A DNA stretch of 64,000 bases from Liolophura sinensis (GCF_032854445.1 NC_088295.1:67613058-67677057), one strand, 5' to 3'. Counted from the first letter of the stretch, positions 9,556-21,770 are shown. The notes: a model not told the origin generated them from the sequence alone. Translations and numbers: made by a program.

Positions 9556-11807
9556 ATGTACTTAAATACAATATTAGCATTGCAGTTTACTCTTGGCACT
9601 CCAGTAGGGAAGTTTAGAGTTCACTCTGGCTCTTATTGCTGAAGATAGCCTGAAAAGGTTTCTGAAAATGTTATTTAGTATAAACAAACAATGGAGAATA
9701 TTGAAGAACTGAGCCTTTGAGAACTTTAGAAGTTCCTGAAGCCAAGCGGTGTCAGTGGTCTGTCCAGAAAATGGCGAAACAGGTGAGCAGTTGATTAATT
9801 TCAACCTAACATTTTTGACAAGTCACGTGATAAAGAATGACTATTTTGACAAAAAAATTCAAACATGAAATTCCCCTTTAAGACTTTGTATGTGGCTAAC
9901 CTAATTTTCTAAAGCATCTAAATGTGTGTAATTTACATGCAACATACATGTATCCTTACCTGTAGTATGAGTACGTCTACGTGCTAACATGCCGACCTGG
10001 GAAATTTTTGAGATTGACATTAAAGAGCAATCAAACAAAAAAGTAAATGGTACTTAGGCCATATCTTCAGAGTTTTTATTTTGTTCTATGGCTGTAAGCA
10101 GCGCATTTCCCATATCAAGTAAAATCATGTATTTACAGTTTACTATCAGTAGTTATTGAGTAGCACACAAGGTTGCCTCTCAAGACTCACACATGTTTAA
10201 TGGAGTTGACTGGCGTGTGATGAGGTAGGATGTGTGTTAACTCGGAATACATTGAAGCCATCCTCCTCGGAAAGCCCTGTCCCCAAGGACTGTCAGGTAA
10301 CCATGCTTCTAGCTCAGCCCAGCCTCCCGTAAACACCAGTCAAAGTGAAATTTATTGCGAAAGGGCCTTTCAAAGCATTTGTCATGGGCAGTGTAGGATT
10401 TCATTTCAAAGCAGGTGTCAGTGTTGCTCCAGTTGCTCATGAACAGGGAGGTGTGTCCCTTCCCAGCCTTTTATTCACATACAGATCTAAGTCTTTTCAA
10501 GTTGTCAGGCTATAAACCAATTGATTGGAGTTCAGTAGGCAGGGAGAATTTTCTCGGCAAGCCAGACCAAACAGGATTATCACTGGTTCAATGAAAGGCA
10601 CCTGTCGCTGTGTTCACAAACTTAACAATCACCCAGCCGTTGAATGCCCCTCCGCCTTTTCACTGGCATACTGGCAATAGCCGTGAGTATATATGTTTTT
10701 TTTTACATTTTATATATCAAACTGCCATTTATTTTATTTTCTGCAATAGCATTTGACGTGTTTTTTTTTTTTTTCTTTTTTTTTTCCGATTTCATCTATA
10801 TGTTCATATATATATCAGTATTGTAATGACATTAATATCATAAATTGTCTCCTTTTGTTGTCTTTGACAACTGAAAACCTAAGGTTTACATGGTTTGATA
10901 TTAAAGAACAAATATTAAATATGGTTTACATGTGTACATTAACATTCGTCAGCAGGTGCTTACTATGTGTATGGTACAGTGATCAGGGCAAGGATCAGTG
11001 CTGATATGTGCCACTACAAATAACAATTAAGACACACAATGTGTTGGTTCAATACCAGCCTATGGCATGGTTTAAGTGGACCCCCACTATCATTTTTCAC
11101 ATGCTCTATCTTGGTGCTCCTGGTGTCATACATACACAAAAACCTCACATTTGTTGAAGATAACAATTTGTGACACTTGGGAAATGTCATCAGTATCTTG
11201 CCAAAGGTCATCAGGAACATGTACATGTACTTTACCATAGGTTGTGGTTCCCCATGGTACTGACCATCCGCATTAAACACCAATTAAAGAAGTAAATAAA
11301 TAAACAAAATACATGTACATGAGCACCTTCCCTTTGAACTTTGATTCACAGGTAACAAGTATATTGTTCCTTTGCTCAACAGTGATATGTGAGTACTTAG
11401 GAAAACTTGATCCATCTTTATAGAATGAGGTCATCAGTTAGGTTATGCTGACATTTTTACCTGAATGACCTGTTCTGTAATATCTATTGATGCTGCTAAT
11501 TAGCCAGTCAGGAAACAATAAATTGAATTGTTGGACAGGTAGTTTGTATAATTAGGATGTGGGCCATTCATGCAAATCTGATTATACCTGTAGCTGATTG
11601 GTACTGTTTACCTCTCGAAGGGTCGTGTGCACAGATCTCTGCAAGCGTATTATAGGTGGGCTTAAATGTAGCACACAAAGATGTACATATATGTCTATAC
11701 AGCTGCATGTACCGTCTTTGGAATCTAGTGCATACTGTATGGGCATTACATGTACAGTGTAGTCGATCATGGCGGGTACAGGTTGTTCATCATGGTACAT
11801 GTACTGT
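9556..11807. other. non-coding, nothing recognised
   Basis: Mostly unique, CpG-poor sequence with a long T-tract near 10761-10787. Around 11495-11540 a TAAT-rich stretch (taattagccagtcagg) could bind homeodomain factors, but I have no conservation evidence. No credible exon. Confidence 0.4.
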
Positions 11808-11996
11808 AATTCTGTGTTCATTCAAGCATGTTCTGAAGGCATTATTGCGTGTTGGCTTATAAAATTATCCTTTTTGTGAAGCCCTGAAATTTGCCAACCC
11901 AACCAATATAGTTTTGTCTTCAAAATCAAAGGAAAAAGTTGGGTAAATTGCACTGAAAGTTGCTCTTTCATACGCGAAAAGGTTGAGGAATTAGGG
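11808..11996 (+). mobile_element. MITE-like family, copy 1 (internally deleted)
   Basis: Aligns with 62871-63103: ttttgtgaagccctgaaat, gccaacccaacca, ttgcactgaaagt and the right end aaggttgaggaattagggta. The left terminal repeat is mostly lost after taattct. No coding capacity. Confidence 0.75.
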
Positions 11997-12021
11997 TAGT
12001 TACATATATATGTTAGTGTTT

Positions 12022-12472
12022 GTGTTTTACAAAATATGCATATTTAAGCATTGTAAAACAGAAAACGTGTGATACACACGTCATATGGGAGCATCGATAG
12101 GTTAAGGTGATCTATAGCCTTAATAGAGAGAAGAGAGAATCTGTGCAAAATGTCAGTGCCCTGATTATGGTCTTGTCAAGCACAGTTGTATTCCAGAGTA
12201 ACCCACATGCACATGCGTGGGCAACTTAATATCAGCCATATACATGTTCACGGATACTATGTGTACATGTATGTACATATACATGTATGTTCAGTCTCGT
12301 TTCTTCAAATTTACATCTATCTGTCAGTAAGTAGGAAGGTCTGCCAGCAACGTGCTAATGGTTGTGGATTTCCGCTGGGCTCTGCCCTGATTGTATAAGT
12401 GAAATATTGTTGTATGCCGGCATAAAACACCAATAAAATAAATAAATAAATAAAATAAATAAATAAATAAAT
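12022..12472 (+). mobile_element. composite repeat: 287-bp insert fused to SINE-1 3' half
   Basis: The first ~290 bp are nearly identical to the insert that splits the SINE-1 at 13831-14117. The remainder (from about 12310) is a SINE-1 3' half, with aaggtctgccagcaac, taagtgaaatatt and an (AAAT)n tail to 12472. The SINE head is absent: the copy starts almost exactly where the insert starts. This suggests 5'-truncated copying of the composite, or a longer SINE variant. The insert opens with an imperfect 36-bp palindrome centred on atatgcatat. Confidence 0.8.
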
Positions 12473-13002
12473 ATCAAATTTACACATAGCCAAGATATGG
12501 CTGAAAAGTCACCAATATGGTGTTAAGCAATAATTATTCATTCATTCACTCATTCAAATTTAACAAAGATTCCAGTTATGAAACCAGGGCCAAAACTGAT
12601 CGATGTAAGTCTTGAATCAATTTTCTTTTCACATACATTTAAATTTGTCAGTGTTTAGTGCCAAACAGGCACTTAGCTTTTCTCCAACCATAAAACTGAT
12701 TGCTTCCTGAATGAAATATTCTTCAGGTTGGAGATAAGCGCTAAATCTAATCAGCAGTGATTTTGCCAAGATTGAAAACTTTCCATCCCACTATCACAGC
12801 CCATCTTATGCCAGGGTCTAGAACCCTCTGTGCATTGTGAAATGGATGATGACAGATTCAAAGCATTTTTTTTTATCTACTGTAATATTTCAGCAACAAC
12901 TACTGTATATTTTAATATTAAACTGTTATCAGTTAGTCAATAATAGATTTACCTTGATCTGTTTAACTTTAAGGTCTCCAATTTCAGTTCTGGTCTGTGG
13001 TT
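12473..13002. other. non-coding, nothing recognised
   Basis: Unique CpG-poor DNA with a short cattcattcactcattc run near 12536-12556. No gene support. Confidence 0.4.
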
Positions 13003-13222
13003 AGGTGGGCAATCGCAAAATGGCATGTTTTGGAGTTAAAGCGGTATAAGCTAGTTGAAGACCTGGCTTTCTGACAGATTTTAATTTCGTAAACTGATTT
13101 GGAAAGTCCAGGATAAACATTGTCATTTTTAAATCTATTTGGAGGTAATTTAAAATACAATACAATATTTAAGTCAAAATAAAAGAATGAGAAAGCCTTT
13201 TCAAGAGCCACACTCAACTGTC
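13003..13222 (+). repeat. dispersed repeat family B, copy 2
   Basis: Shares gctagttgaa, tttggaaagtccagg and ataaacatt with 6229-6430. Diverged and without visible ends. Confidence 0.6.
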
Positions 13223-13711
13223 AGCTTGCTGATTAAACTGTGTGAAAAGCAAAGCAAGTGTTAAAGGATAGCTTGCTAAAGAACTGTAAATCTTTATAAG
13301 CTCAAAAACACAAATTGAGTTGGAGAGTCCATTTACACCAGGGCTAAAATGTCTCCCTTTTGCCTTCATCTGTACTTTCATGTTGTTAGTGATAGATGAG
13401 AGTAATTATTCTAGTCCTTTTTATTTCTGTGTTCTTGTCAGTATTTCCACCTTTATGTATTTCTTTGATGTTAACTACGTTGAACACTTCAAAACCAGAG
13501 TGTTTTAAATATGATCTCAGAATACATGTGATTGCAACTTCATTAGTAACCCTTGTAAAGAACTGCACATGGCTACATATGTGTATTTGTATTACGCCTA
13601 ATTGACATAATTCATATAGTACTAACACATTCCATTATAATTACTTTACATCTTCAACTGCCAAAGCACTTTTTTAGTAGAATTTTTCCATACAATTAAG
13701 ATAAAAATTTT
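13223..13711. other. non-coding, nothing recognised
   Basis: AT-rich unique sequence. Overlapping open frames on both strands (13386-13628) reflect low stop density only. Confidence 0.4.
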
Positions 13712-14290
13712 GTGGGGCCTCCATGGCTCAGTTGGTTAGCAGCTAGCGCAGTGTAATGACCAAGGAGGCTCTTACCAATGCAGTCACTGTGAGTTCAGGT
13801 CCAGCTTATGCTGGCTTCCTCTCCAGTCGTGTTTTACAAAATATGCATATTTAAGCATTGTAAAACACAAAACACGTGATACACACGTCATATGATGTGA
13901 GCAGCGATAGGTTAAGGTGATCTACAGCCTTAATAGAGAGAAGAGAGAATCTGTGCAAAATGTCAGTGCCCTGATTATGGTCTTGTCAAGCACAGTTGTA
14001 TTCCAGAGTAACCCACATGCACATGCGTGGGCAACTTAATATCAGCCATATACATGTTCACGGATACTATGTGTATGTACACATACATGTATGTTCAGTC
14101 AGTGTTTCCTCAAATTTACATCTCTCTGGCCGTAAGTAAGAAGGTCTGCCAGCAACCTGCGGATGGTTGTGTGTTTTTCCTGAGCTTTGTCCGGTTTCCT
14201 GCCACCATAATGTTTGCTGCCGTCATTGAAGTGAAATAATATTCTTGAGTACTGCGTAAAACACCAATCAAATGAAATAAATATTATAAA
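13712..14290 (+). mobile_element. SINE-1 split by an insert
   Basis: The head (13712-13830) has the SINE-1 start tggggcctccatggctcagt (A box TGGCTCAGTTGG) and a B box gttcaggtcc. The sequence stops at ctctccagtcgt and resumes near 14118 with ctctctggccgtaagtaag. It continues through aaggtctgccagcaacctgc to the tail gcgtaaaacaccaatcaaat. The repeated 12-bp ctctcYRGYCGT around the insert looks like a target-site duplication. Confidence 0.85.
13831..14117 (+). mobile_element. 287-bp inserted element of unknown class
   Basis: Present here inside a SINE-1 and again at 12022-12310. It starts with an imperfect palindrome (gttttacaaaatatgcatat ... gcattgtaaaac) and includes cctgattatggtcttgtcaa and acccacatgcacatgcgtgg. 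It has no open frame of note, no poly-A and no tRNA boxes I can see. The class is undetermined. Confidence 0.7.
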
Positions 14291-14342
14291 AATTTTAAAA
14301 TTTGATTGCATCTTTAAAGATGCAAGCGTCATAAAATTGCAT
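14291..14342 (+). repeat. AT-rich linker with a perfect 20-bp palindrome
   Basis: Joins two SINE-1 units. It contains ttgcatctttaaagatgcaa (14306-14325), a perfect palindrome, then cataaaattgcatgtgggg leading into the next SINE. The same linker occurs at 29403-29461. Confidence 0.8.
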
Positions 14343-14620
14343 GTGGGGCCTCCGTGGCAATGTTGGTTAGCGCACTAGCACAGCTTAATGACCCAGGAAC
14401 CTCTCACCATTGTGGTCGCTGTGAGTTCAAGCTCCACCTCATGCTGGCTTCCTCTCTGGTCATACGTGGGAAGGTCTGCCAGCAACCTGCGGATATTCGT
14501 GGGTTTCCCCCGGGTTCTGCCTAGTTTCTTCTCACCATAATGCTGGCCGCCGTCGTATAAGTGAAATATTCTTGAGTACAGTGTAAAACACGAATCAAAT
14601 AAATAAATAAATGAATAAAA
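14343..14620 (+). mobile_element. SINE-1, full length
   Basis: Runs from gtggggcctccgtggcaatg through a tRNA-like B box (gttcaagctcc), ggtctgccagcaacctgcgg, ccataatgctggccgccgtc and gtgaaatattcttgagtaca to an AAAT-rich tail. It is the best reference copy of the family in the window. The A box is disrupted (tggcaatgttgg for tggctcagttgg). Confidence 0.9.
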
Positions 14621-15370
14621 CTGCATATTATTTCTCTTGACCCCACAGTTCTCCCAGAATGTTTCTAAATATTGTTTGCGGAGGCAGTTGAAAAGGTTGA
14701 AAAATTTGGGAAATTGTATATTTGAAAGTGAAAATATTAGAATTTACATGCATGATGATGTACTTCTCATTGTGACATGTCATGTAGGTGTAGCCTGTAA
14801 TTTACCATATGTTTCATTATTTTGTCATTAGTTGTTTCTGCCAAGGAGGATATGTTGTTGCTGGGGTTTATTTCTCTATGAGCAACTTTTTGGAAAATAT
14901 GTTATACAGGGATTTGGATGAAATTTTGTATACAGCTTGGCCTTGCACCAAGCACCAATGTATAAGATTCCGGTGGTTAACATGATCGATGTCCAGAAAT
15001 TGAATGATTGCCAGAAAGTACACCAAGGTATATTTTTCTTTTAGATTTAAGCATTAATTTCCCCTGTGTTGGATCTTGTCATGCTGCCAGTGGCAGCCAC
15101 ACTGTGGTGGGGGAATTAATGCATTTAGCTTTAATATGGTTAATAATTAAATAAGGTTTGAGCTGTTGGAGTGCTTTCTATTTATTTATTAATTTTATTC
15201 GTGTTTAACTCAAAACTTGAACTTTTCCCCCTTAAACGTGGAAAACACCATTCAGGATTACAGGTTGAGCAAACAGGATGGCACTATGCATTACCAGTAT
15301 CCAGAGAAAACACCAAACTTAAACCTTTGACTAAACCAATAGGTGCCTGATTTGAACTTACAAGCTCATT
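14621..15370. other. non-coding, nothing recognised
   Basis: CpG-poor unique sequence. A weak ttatttattaattttattcg near 15178 may be an old SINE tail on the minus strand. Confidence 0.4.
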
Positions 15371-15634
15371 GGGGGGGACTCAGTGGCTGATGTAGTTAGC
15401 CTGCCAGAATCGCGCAATGGCCCAGGAGCCTCTCACCAATGCTGTCGCTGTAAGTTCAGATCCAGCTCATGGTGGCTCCCTCTCTGGTCGTACATAGGAA
15501 GGTCTTCAGCAACCGGCGGATGGTCGTGGGTTTCCTCCAAGCTCCACCACAGTTTCCTCCCACTATAATGCTGGCTGTCATCATATTTAAGTGAAATATA
15601 TTCTTGAGTACAGCGATAAATACCTCATTGGTCA
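15371..15634 (+). mobile_element. SINE-1, full length but diverged
   Basis: gactcagtggctgatgtagt, aggagcctctcaccaatgct and a B-box-like gttcagatccagctc identify the head. ataatgctggctgtcatcat and attcttgagtacagcg identify the tail, which lacks a clean AAAT run. Confidence 0.85.
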
Positions 15635-16536
15635 AGGTTAGTCATGGCAGGGATTGGCAGATTTAGCCATGAGTTCTCTCATCCAGCAGTGATCGACTCA
15701 TTTTGCAGGTTTGTGGTTTCTTTTATATCGCATTGCCATCGAACAAAACGGTGGGTTTGGCTCACTTGACCTTTTGATGTCCAACTATTATATTTGCTCA
15801 GACGATTTGTGAAAGTTTTCTGTGTACATGTACAAGTAAAAGCAGTTCTGATTTTAACATGAAATGCTGATGATGTATAAACTACAAATGCAAGTATCTG
15901 TAGGTTCAGTGGTAAACTTTTTTGCTGTGATCTCGTGGTGGTGGTGGCACATGTATGTTGGCTACCTGTATAGGTGTCCATAGTGTACAAATAACACATC
16001 TAAAATATACATACATTTAGTTCCTGAGTATGCGTCAACGACCGTACTCACTGACATTTGTCTCTACAGGTCTATGCATTGATCTATATCAAAAATGAAC
16101 CATGTGATATTTATATGCAGACGTGTAAAGTAGGTATTTGGTATTTCCGCTCGAGTTGCACCTGAGGGGATAATCTGGTGATGGCAACTCACAGCAGAAA
16201 GCCACTGGCCACTGGACTTTGATTAATGATGGATGGCAATATACTGATAATGTATGAGCTAGTAGAGCAATTTCCTCACAGTTTGATTGCGTTCTGGAGA
16301 TGCTTGCCAGACATGCAAGATCTTTTTGTTGACCACAGACGAAAGTAATCTGTCATAGGTACTGTACGTGTAAGTCATTCTGTGTTATACAATATTTATT
16401 GTAAACAGTTGTTTTTTGAAATGTCAAATAATATTGAGTAATGGAGATTGTTTAAGACCAGTTTTAATTCCACTCATATGGTGTACAAATCTGTATGTCA
16501 TGTGGAAAAGTTTGTCAGGATAAACTTACCAAACAT

Positions 16537-16566
16537 TGATCGATCAATCGATCGATCGATCGATCA
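16537..16566. repeat. GATC microsatellite
   Basis: gatcgatcaatcgatcgatc and following: about seven near-perfect 4-bp units, self-complementary. Confidence 0.9.
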
Positions 16567-16955
16567 TCCCATGCATTCCAGTTTCCTACACCTGTTCATC
16601 TGAAGCTCATCATATACGGGTAAGATCACACCAATTAATATTTTTGTTTTACGGGCAGAAGAAATCTTCTATAAGTGTTGGCAGGCGGTTTAGAAATAAA
16701 AATATCACTGAAAGCTCATCTGTTATGAAGGAAATATGGAGAATGGTCCAAGGCATTTGTCCTTTTGAAGATGTTTTTATGTGATCGGCAAGCCTTGAGA
16801 AAACAGGAGAATCGTAAAAGCATCAAGGCAGGAGAGAACAAAAAGTTGAATTTTCCATTTTAATATTTATTCAGTTTTTTGACTTTTTATTGTCTGCTTG
16901 CCCATATAAACACAAAGTAAAATTTGGGTCACCAATGTGAGAAATGCTGTAAATT

Positions 16956-16984
16956 TATACAGTAATTATTAAAATTACTGTATA
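16956..16984. other. perfect 12-bp-arm AT hairpin
   Basis: tatacagtaatt and aattactgtata flank a 5-bp loop (attaa). There is no U-tract or gene context that would make it a terminator. Function unknown. Confidence 0.7.
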
Positions 16985-18095
16985 ATTAAAATTATTAAAT
17001 TATTAAATAAATAGTTAAATATATGTGCATGAATATCACTGTATTGTGGAATAAAAACCATCAACACATGTACATGTATATGTATGTGGCCACAGTGATA
17101 TAAAACTTCTCACTATGATGTGCTTTGGTTAGCGAGCATTAAAATAGTCTCTTTGCATGCTACATGGACCATGGGTCATGACCTGCTTGTCCCTGTTAGT
17201 GCCGCCACAAAATATCTCCAATCATTGTATTGATTTATGACTTTCTACTGGGGTCGGAACAAGGGTGCTCTGAGAAGAAGCAATCAAATTTCTCTCATCT
17301 TGTTTTCTTTTCTGCATCGCCCTTTTACTCTGTACAGTTGATCCTATGGTAATCTTATCAAGAGATTGTTGTAGCTTTTGCAGGAAGAATTGCTTCTAAA
17401 TTTACTCTGTCTGAATGTGGAAGCTTCATGCTGCCAGTAAAGATAATTCCCCAAATGTGGTGATAAATGGTATGGGCAAGGTTTTTAATCTTGACAAATG
17501 AAGCAATCAGAGAGCTAATATGGTGTGTGCATGATGCACTTGGGGCTGATGAATGTCCTATAAATATACTGAAATAAGTGTTTTTAAGTGCATCTGTTTT
17601 CACTGCCAGTTTATGTACATTACATTCTCATGTATACATGTACATGTAGTTCAGAGTACAACATGTTGCATACTTGTTCAGCTGCCTCTGTATATTAACA
17701 TGTGACATAAGATATCCATGCCATGATGGTACATTTAGCCTGGAAATTTGTGGCGGTCATTTCAGGCATTAATGCATGTAGGATACTACACGTATGGTGT
17801 CTTGCTGATGTGTCTTATCACATTCGTATGCGTGGCAACAGGCGCAACAATCTGCTGTTTTATATACCACAGTGCTTAACTGATTCAAGATTTTACTGGA
17901 TGGCTTCTGTCTTTTAGTATAGCTAGTTTTTTTACTAGCCTTACACAGTAGATTGGCATTTCACTCAACTTGACCATCTGCCGAGTGTGAGTCTTCTGAG
18001 ACGACCATTGACTCGTAATTTGGGTGATCAGGTGGTATTTGGCTGCTCAACTCGACAGCTACACGTAAATTAGAATTTGTGCATCACACCAGCAG

Positions 18096-18207
18096 ATTGG
18101 TCGCGTCTGGTGGACGCGCCTGACCAATACATATGTGGTCAGTGTGCCAGCAACTGTAGCCAGGTTCATTGTACATATATATAGCAGGTCTCGTAGGGCC
18201 AGTCCAG
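18096..18207 (+). promoter_or_regulatory. candidate core promoter: paired CCAAT boxes, TATA, Inr
   Basis: attggtc (18096-18102) and gaccaat (18122-18128) form opposed CCAAT boxes. They enclose a second inverted pair, gcgtc/gacgc (18103-18107 and 18113-18117). Downstream lie TATATATA (18176-18183) and CCAGTCC (18199-18205), which fits the YYANWYY initiator with A at 18201. Relative to that A, TATA starts at -25 and the CCAAT boxes centre near -75 and -103, typical spacings. CpG is retained here while the flanks are depleted. No recognised gene follows. Confidence 0.4.
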
Positions 18208-18236
18208 CTGACCTATTGTCCAGATTAAAAGGCTAG

Positions 18237-18539
18237 CTAGGGTGTCAGTTCTCATTAATTACAGTAGAATTGATCGGTTGTGTTGAGTGTCTAGTTACGG
18301 AAACACACTTTTACCCTGGTGTCAGAAAAATTGATGGAGGGCTTGGTATCCAAGTCTGGAGTATCATTGATGAATACTCAAACTACTTTGACAACAATGG
18401 CAAAAGAGCCTGTAGGTTAGCGTTCAAGGTCAAAGACAGCATCCGTTCCCGAACTGAGGAAGTGTTAAACCAAATTGTCACGGCAGGTTCCAAGCTTGCA
18501 TTAAAAAACAAAAACTCCTGTAAAAGTGTTGGAGCATGA
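18237..18539 (+). other. unassigned 100-codon open segment downstream of promoter-like DNA
   Basis: Open from 18237 to a TGA at 18537-18539 without an early ATG. An acceptor-like taattacag ends at 18264. The encoded stretch is mixed in composition (for example SIIDEYSNYFDNNG and VKDSIRSRTEEVL) and looks more protein-like than most frames here, but I recognise no family. It could be a conserved non-coding element or a decayed coding fragment. Confidence 0.2.
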
Positions 18540-19869
18540 TTGTCTGTAAGAGCTCATCAATAACGTTTATTGTCGCCGTTTTGGTTTCCTAACTGCAGTG
18601 GATGGAATTCTGATGGGTCACTTCCAGAGTAGCAACTTTTAGTGGTGTCTGTTTGAATTTTATGGTGTCTTGCAGCAGTAAAGATGGTACTATTAAAACA
18701 GCCATAGAAAACTGCACACGTATATAAAAATCAGAAGTTAATAGTACAAAGTCTTCAAGATATCTTTCACTTTATGGTTTAAAGAGGCATTTCTAAATTG
18801 CAGGTTTATATGCACGGGGGGCAAGGATACTTAAAAAGATTAGGTGTCAAAAATATTACACCAGAATTGTCCTGTTTTCTTATCTTCTAGGAGGTAGTTT
18901 TTGAACTTCCTGTTAATTTGACACACAAAGCATGTTGTTGGCCACAAAACTTTTTGTCCTAGCTGCCATTGAAACATTGCCAGAAACAGCAGCTGAAATG
19001 TTCCCTTTGTTCAGCTGTGTTCGTGGTGTGTCTGTTGGTGGAATTTGTAATGTATTATTGAACCTGTGTTATAAAGGGGAGGAAAGGCCTTTACAAGTAT
19101 TGTCAAAATGTTTGCTGTCTCTGGAGACTTTCATATGAGGATTGTGTCTGTCTGTTTATTTTAGGCTTCTACAGTTTGTTTAGTCAAAGTGCTATAACAT
19201 GTTTCCATGTCAGGTATTGACTTGGATTGGTGTCAGTTAAAGGAATCAAAACTACCAATCCCTGTTCTGTAGAGTACAGTGTGTATGGACCTAAAGCCAG
19301 TCATTATCCATATGACAAAATGGTGTACTTTAGATCTACAGACCCAAGACACATTTATCTGTCCCTTTTTCCATCCACTGGGTATTTTTATTGGTTATAC
19401 TGAAAGGTCAGTGTATGTCACTATTGTATGATATGTATGATCTGTATGTCACAAAGTTCACAAACTCATGTGACTGTTCATAGGCTATAGGCTATCGCCT
19501 CGTCTGTCTGTCTGTCTGTCTGTCTGTCTGTGTAAATTGTAGTTTGCAGATTTATTCTCTAAGGCTTCATCATACCTGTACATGTAATAAATAGTTTGTG
19601 TACATGTATGCCATCATCAGGTTTCATGTAACAGCTCTCATTTGAGTTTCATATTTTTCTGTTTGATTTTATGGAAGTTACATGTAATGCTGTTATGAAA
19701 ATTGAGAAAGCAACTTTGCGGGGAGGAAAGTGGGGATAGTAGGCAGCAGTGCTCAAGAATTTTTCACCGATATGACGTCAATCAAGTTTATGAGTGGAGG
19801 AATAAATGATCAGTCGCCTTCATAGATATACTACATGGATACAGGGATATATATTGCACATTAATTCAT
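18540..19869. other. non-coding, nothing recognised
   Basis: Unique sequence with a TCTG microsatellite at 19502-19531 (about seven units). No supported exon. Confidence 0.4.
19502..19531. repeat. TCTG microsatellite
   Basis: About seven perfect tetranucleotide units. Confidence 0.95.
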
Positions 19870-20093
19870 TTTTTTATTTGATTGGTGTTTTATGCAGTAC
19901 TCAAGAATATTTCACTTATAGGAGGGCGGCCAGCATTATTGTGAGAAGGAAATGGTCTGAGACCCTTACTAAATATGGCTGGAGAGGAAGTCAGCATGAG
20001 CTGGACTTGAACTCAGAGCAACCGTATTAGTGAGAGGCTCTTGGGTCATTGCACCATGCTGGCATGGTAAATACTTTGGCCACGGAGGCCCCA
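19870..20093 (-). mobile_element. SINE-1, internally deleted
   Basis: The tail (ttatttgattggtgttttat, tactcaagaatatttcactt) and head (gctggacttgaactcagagc, ttggccacggaggcccca) are both present in reverse complement. The central gctctgcccgg ... ggtctgccagcaacc section is mostly missing or scrambled. Confidence 0.85.
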
Positions 20094-21390
20094 ACTGCAC
20101 ATCAAGCTGTGCAGGCTGTACAGCTTGATGTAGAGCTGTCAGCTATATTAACATTTATACAGAAACCACATAACACATCTGTTCTTTGGCTTTATCATTG
20201 TGTTGAAACTGTGCAGCTTCATTGGTAGATATCAAAGAACTGTATAAAGATTTTTCATGAGTGATGGAAAATTTTCATGTTGCAGTCATTTTGACTCCCT
20301 TCACAGGGCTTTGAATCTGTTTCGAACCGACTGAGATCATTGGCTCAGAATTAATTTGATTTGACTTTATACTGTTCAAAGGGTATGACTTTTGTGAGTG
20401 CTTTTCCGCATATCATATGGGCTAAAGTGGTGGGTAGCAAAAGGCCAGTGTGATTGCGGTGATAGATTTCTTTCGGAGTGTATGAATTTTTCAGTTGACT
20501 TGGGACTTGGTTTCAGGCACACTAAAGGCCAATGTACATGTATACTCAGATGACCGATGGGCCGATGATCTCTAAAGCTGGGCATGATGTACACTATAAC
20601 CTTAGACTCTCGTACAACATTGATAAGTTTACCTAACAAAGATCAGCCAGCTTAACGATTCACAGAATGTTTAACCTCAATCAGTACATTGTTATCAGCT
20701 TCAAAGATGACAGGAATTGCTCCAAAGCCTTGTGGTGTGGTTTCCTAGAATACTCTAAGAAGCTTATCTATTGATCATGGGATTTTCTTAGACTTCACCA
20801 CTACTGTCACACAATAGGTATAACTAATTAACCCAAGTCTGTAACCTTTAACCTTCAAAGTTAATACACTTTCATTCCTTTTGTTCCCTTTTTATCTCTT
20901 TGCCTATATATTTTATATGGTACATGTACAGCTGATGACCTGTTTAGTACCTGAACACTGTTTTCTATGGGTTTGTTTTTTTGGAAAAATGTATGGAATG
21001 ATTAAAAATAGGAAATCATGGATGATTAAACAGCCACAGGTATGTAATTCTTCATTTATTTGATTAGTGCTTAAAGCCTTCAACTTTTAATACATTTGTG
21101 GACAGTTTTATAGCTTTCACCAGATTGCCTACAGGGAATAAACCACCCAGCTGTGGCAGTTAAGTAATAACCTTTTGGATGTGTGACATACATGTATATA
21201 CAAATTTTCATCCATAGATCAAGCTGACAGCAAACTGAAAGACCACAGTTTTTGTGGTGTTTTACAGGCAATTATAAAATTTCACATTACAGCATTAAAG
21301 CATTGGATACATGTAGATGTTACCTGTATCTATGCTGGTTAGATGTGCAACTTGTTCTGAATTTTCATGTGTAAATTTGAGATATCGTTG
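20094..21390. other. non-coding, nothing recognised
   Basis: CpG-poor unique DNA. ttatttgattagtgcttaaa near 21055 may be an eroded SINE-1 tail. Confidence 0.4.
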
Positions 21391-21543
21391 ATTTATTTAT
21401 TTATTTGATTGGTGTTTTACGCCGTACTCAAGAATATTTCACTTATACGACGGCGGCCAGCATTATGGTGGGTGGAAACCGGGCACAGCCCGGGGGAAAC
21501 CCATGACTGTCCACAGGTTGCTGGCAGACCTTCCCACTTACGA
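21391..21543 (-). mobile_element. SINE-1 3' half, well preserved
   Basis: (ATTT)n then gattggtgttttacgccgta, cgacggcggccagcattatg and cagcccgggggaaaccca, ending at cagaccttcccacttacga. The copy is 5'-truncated, as expected for retroposons, and rich in CpG, so relatively young. Confidence 0.9.
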
Positions 21544-21680
21544 GATATTGTTGAGGTCACTAAATAAGATTTTCACCTACAGAGGTAACTTTTAATATAC
21601 ATGTTGGTGTAAGACTAGGAGTTCCTAGATAAACCTTCTTGCATGGATGGTCAGTGAATTTATAACCCTGGCATTCTGGT

Positions 21681-21770
21681 ATCTTCCACCAATAAAACTG
21701 GCTGCCATCAGTTACTTATTAAGTGAAAAAATCATTTGCTGTGAAACAACAATCAAATGAACAATATAAA
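21681..21770 (+). mobile_element. degraded SINE-1 tail
   Basis: ttccaccaataaaactggct, taagtgaaaaaatcatttgc and aacaacaatcaaatgaa align loosely with the SINE-1 3' end. Confidence 0.5.

Larger units (their letters stand above)
15635..17940. other. non-coding, CpG-poor
   Basis: No gene recognised. The 106-codon minus-strand open frame at 15679-15999 has no motif or splice support. The stretch holds a GATC microsatellite (16537-16566) and an AT hairpin (16956-16984), listed separately. Confidence 0.4.

Noticed and set aside
16956-16984. Rho-independent terminator from the AT hairpin
   Set aside because: AT stem without a following T-tract in a eukaryotic context.
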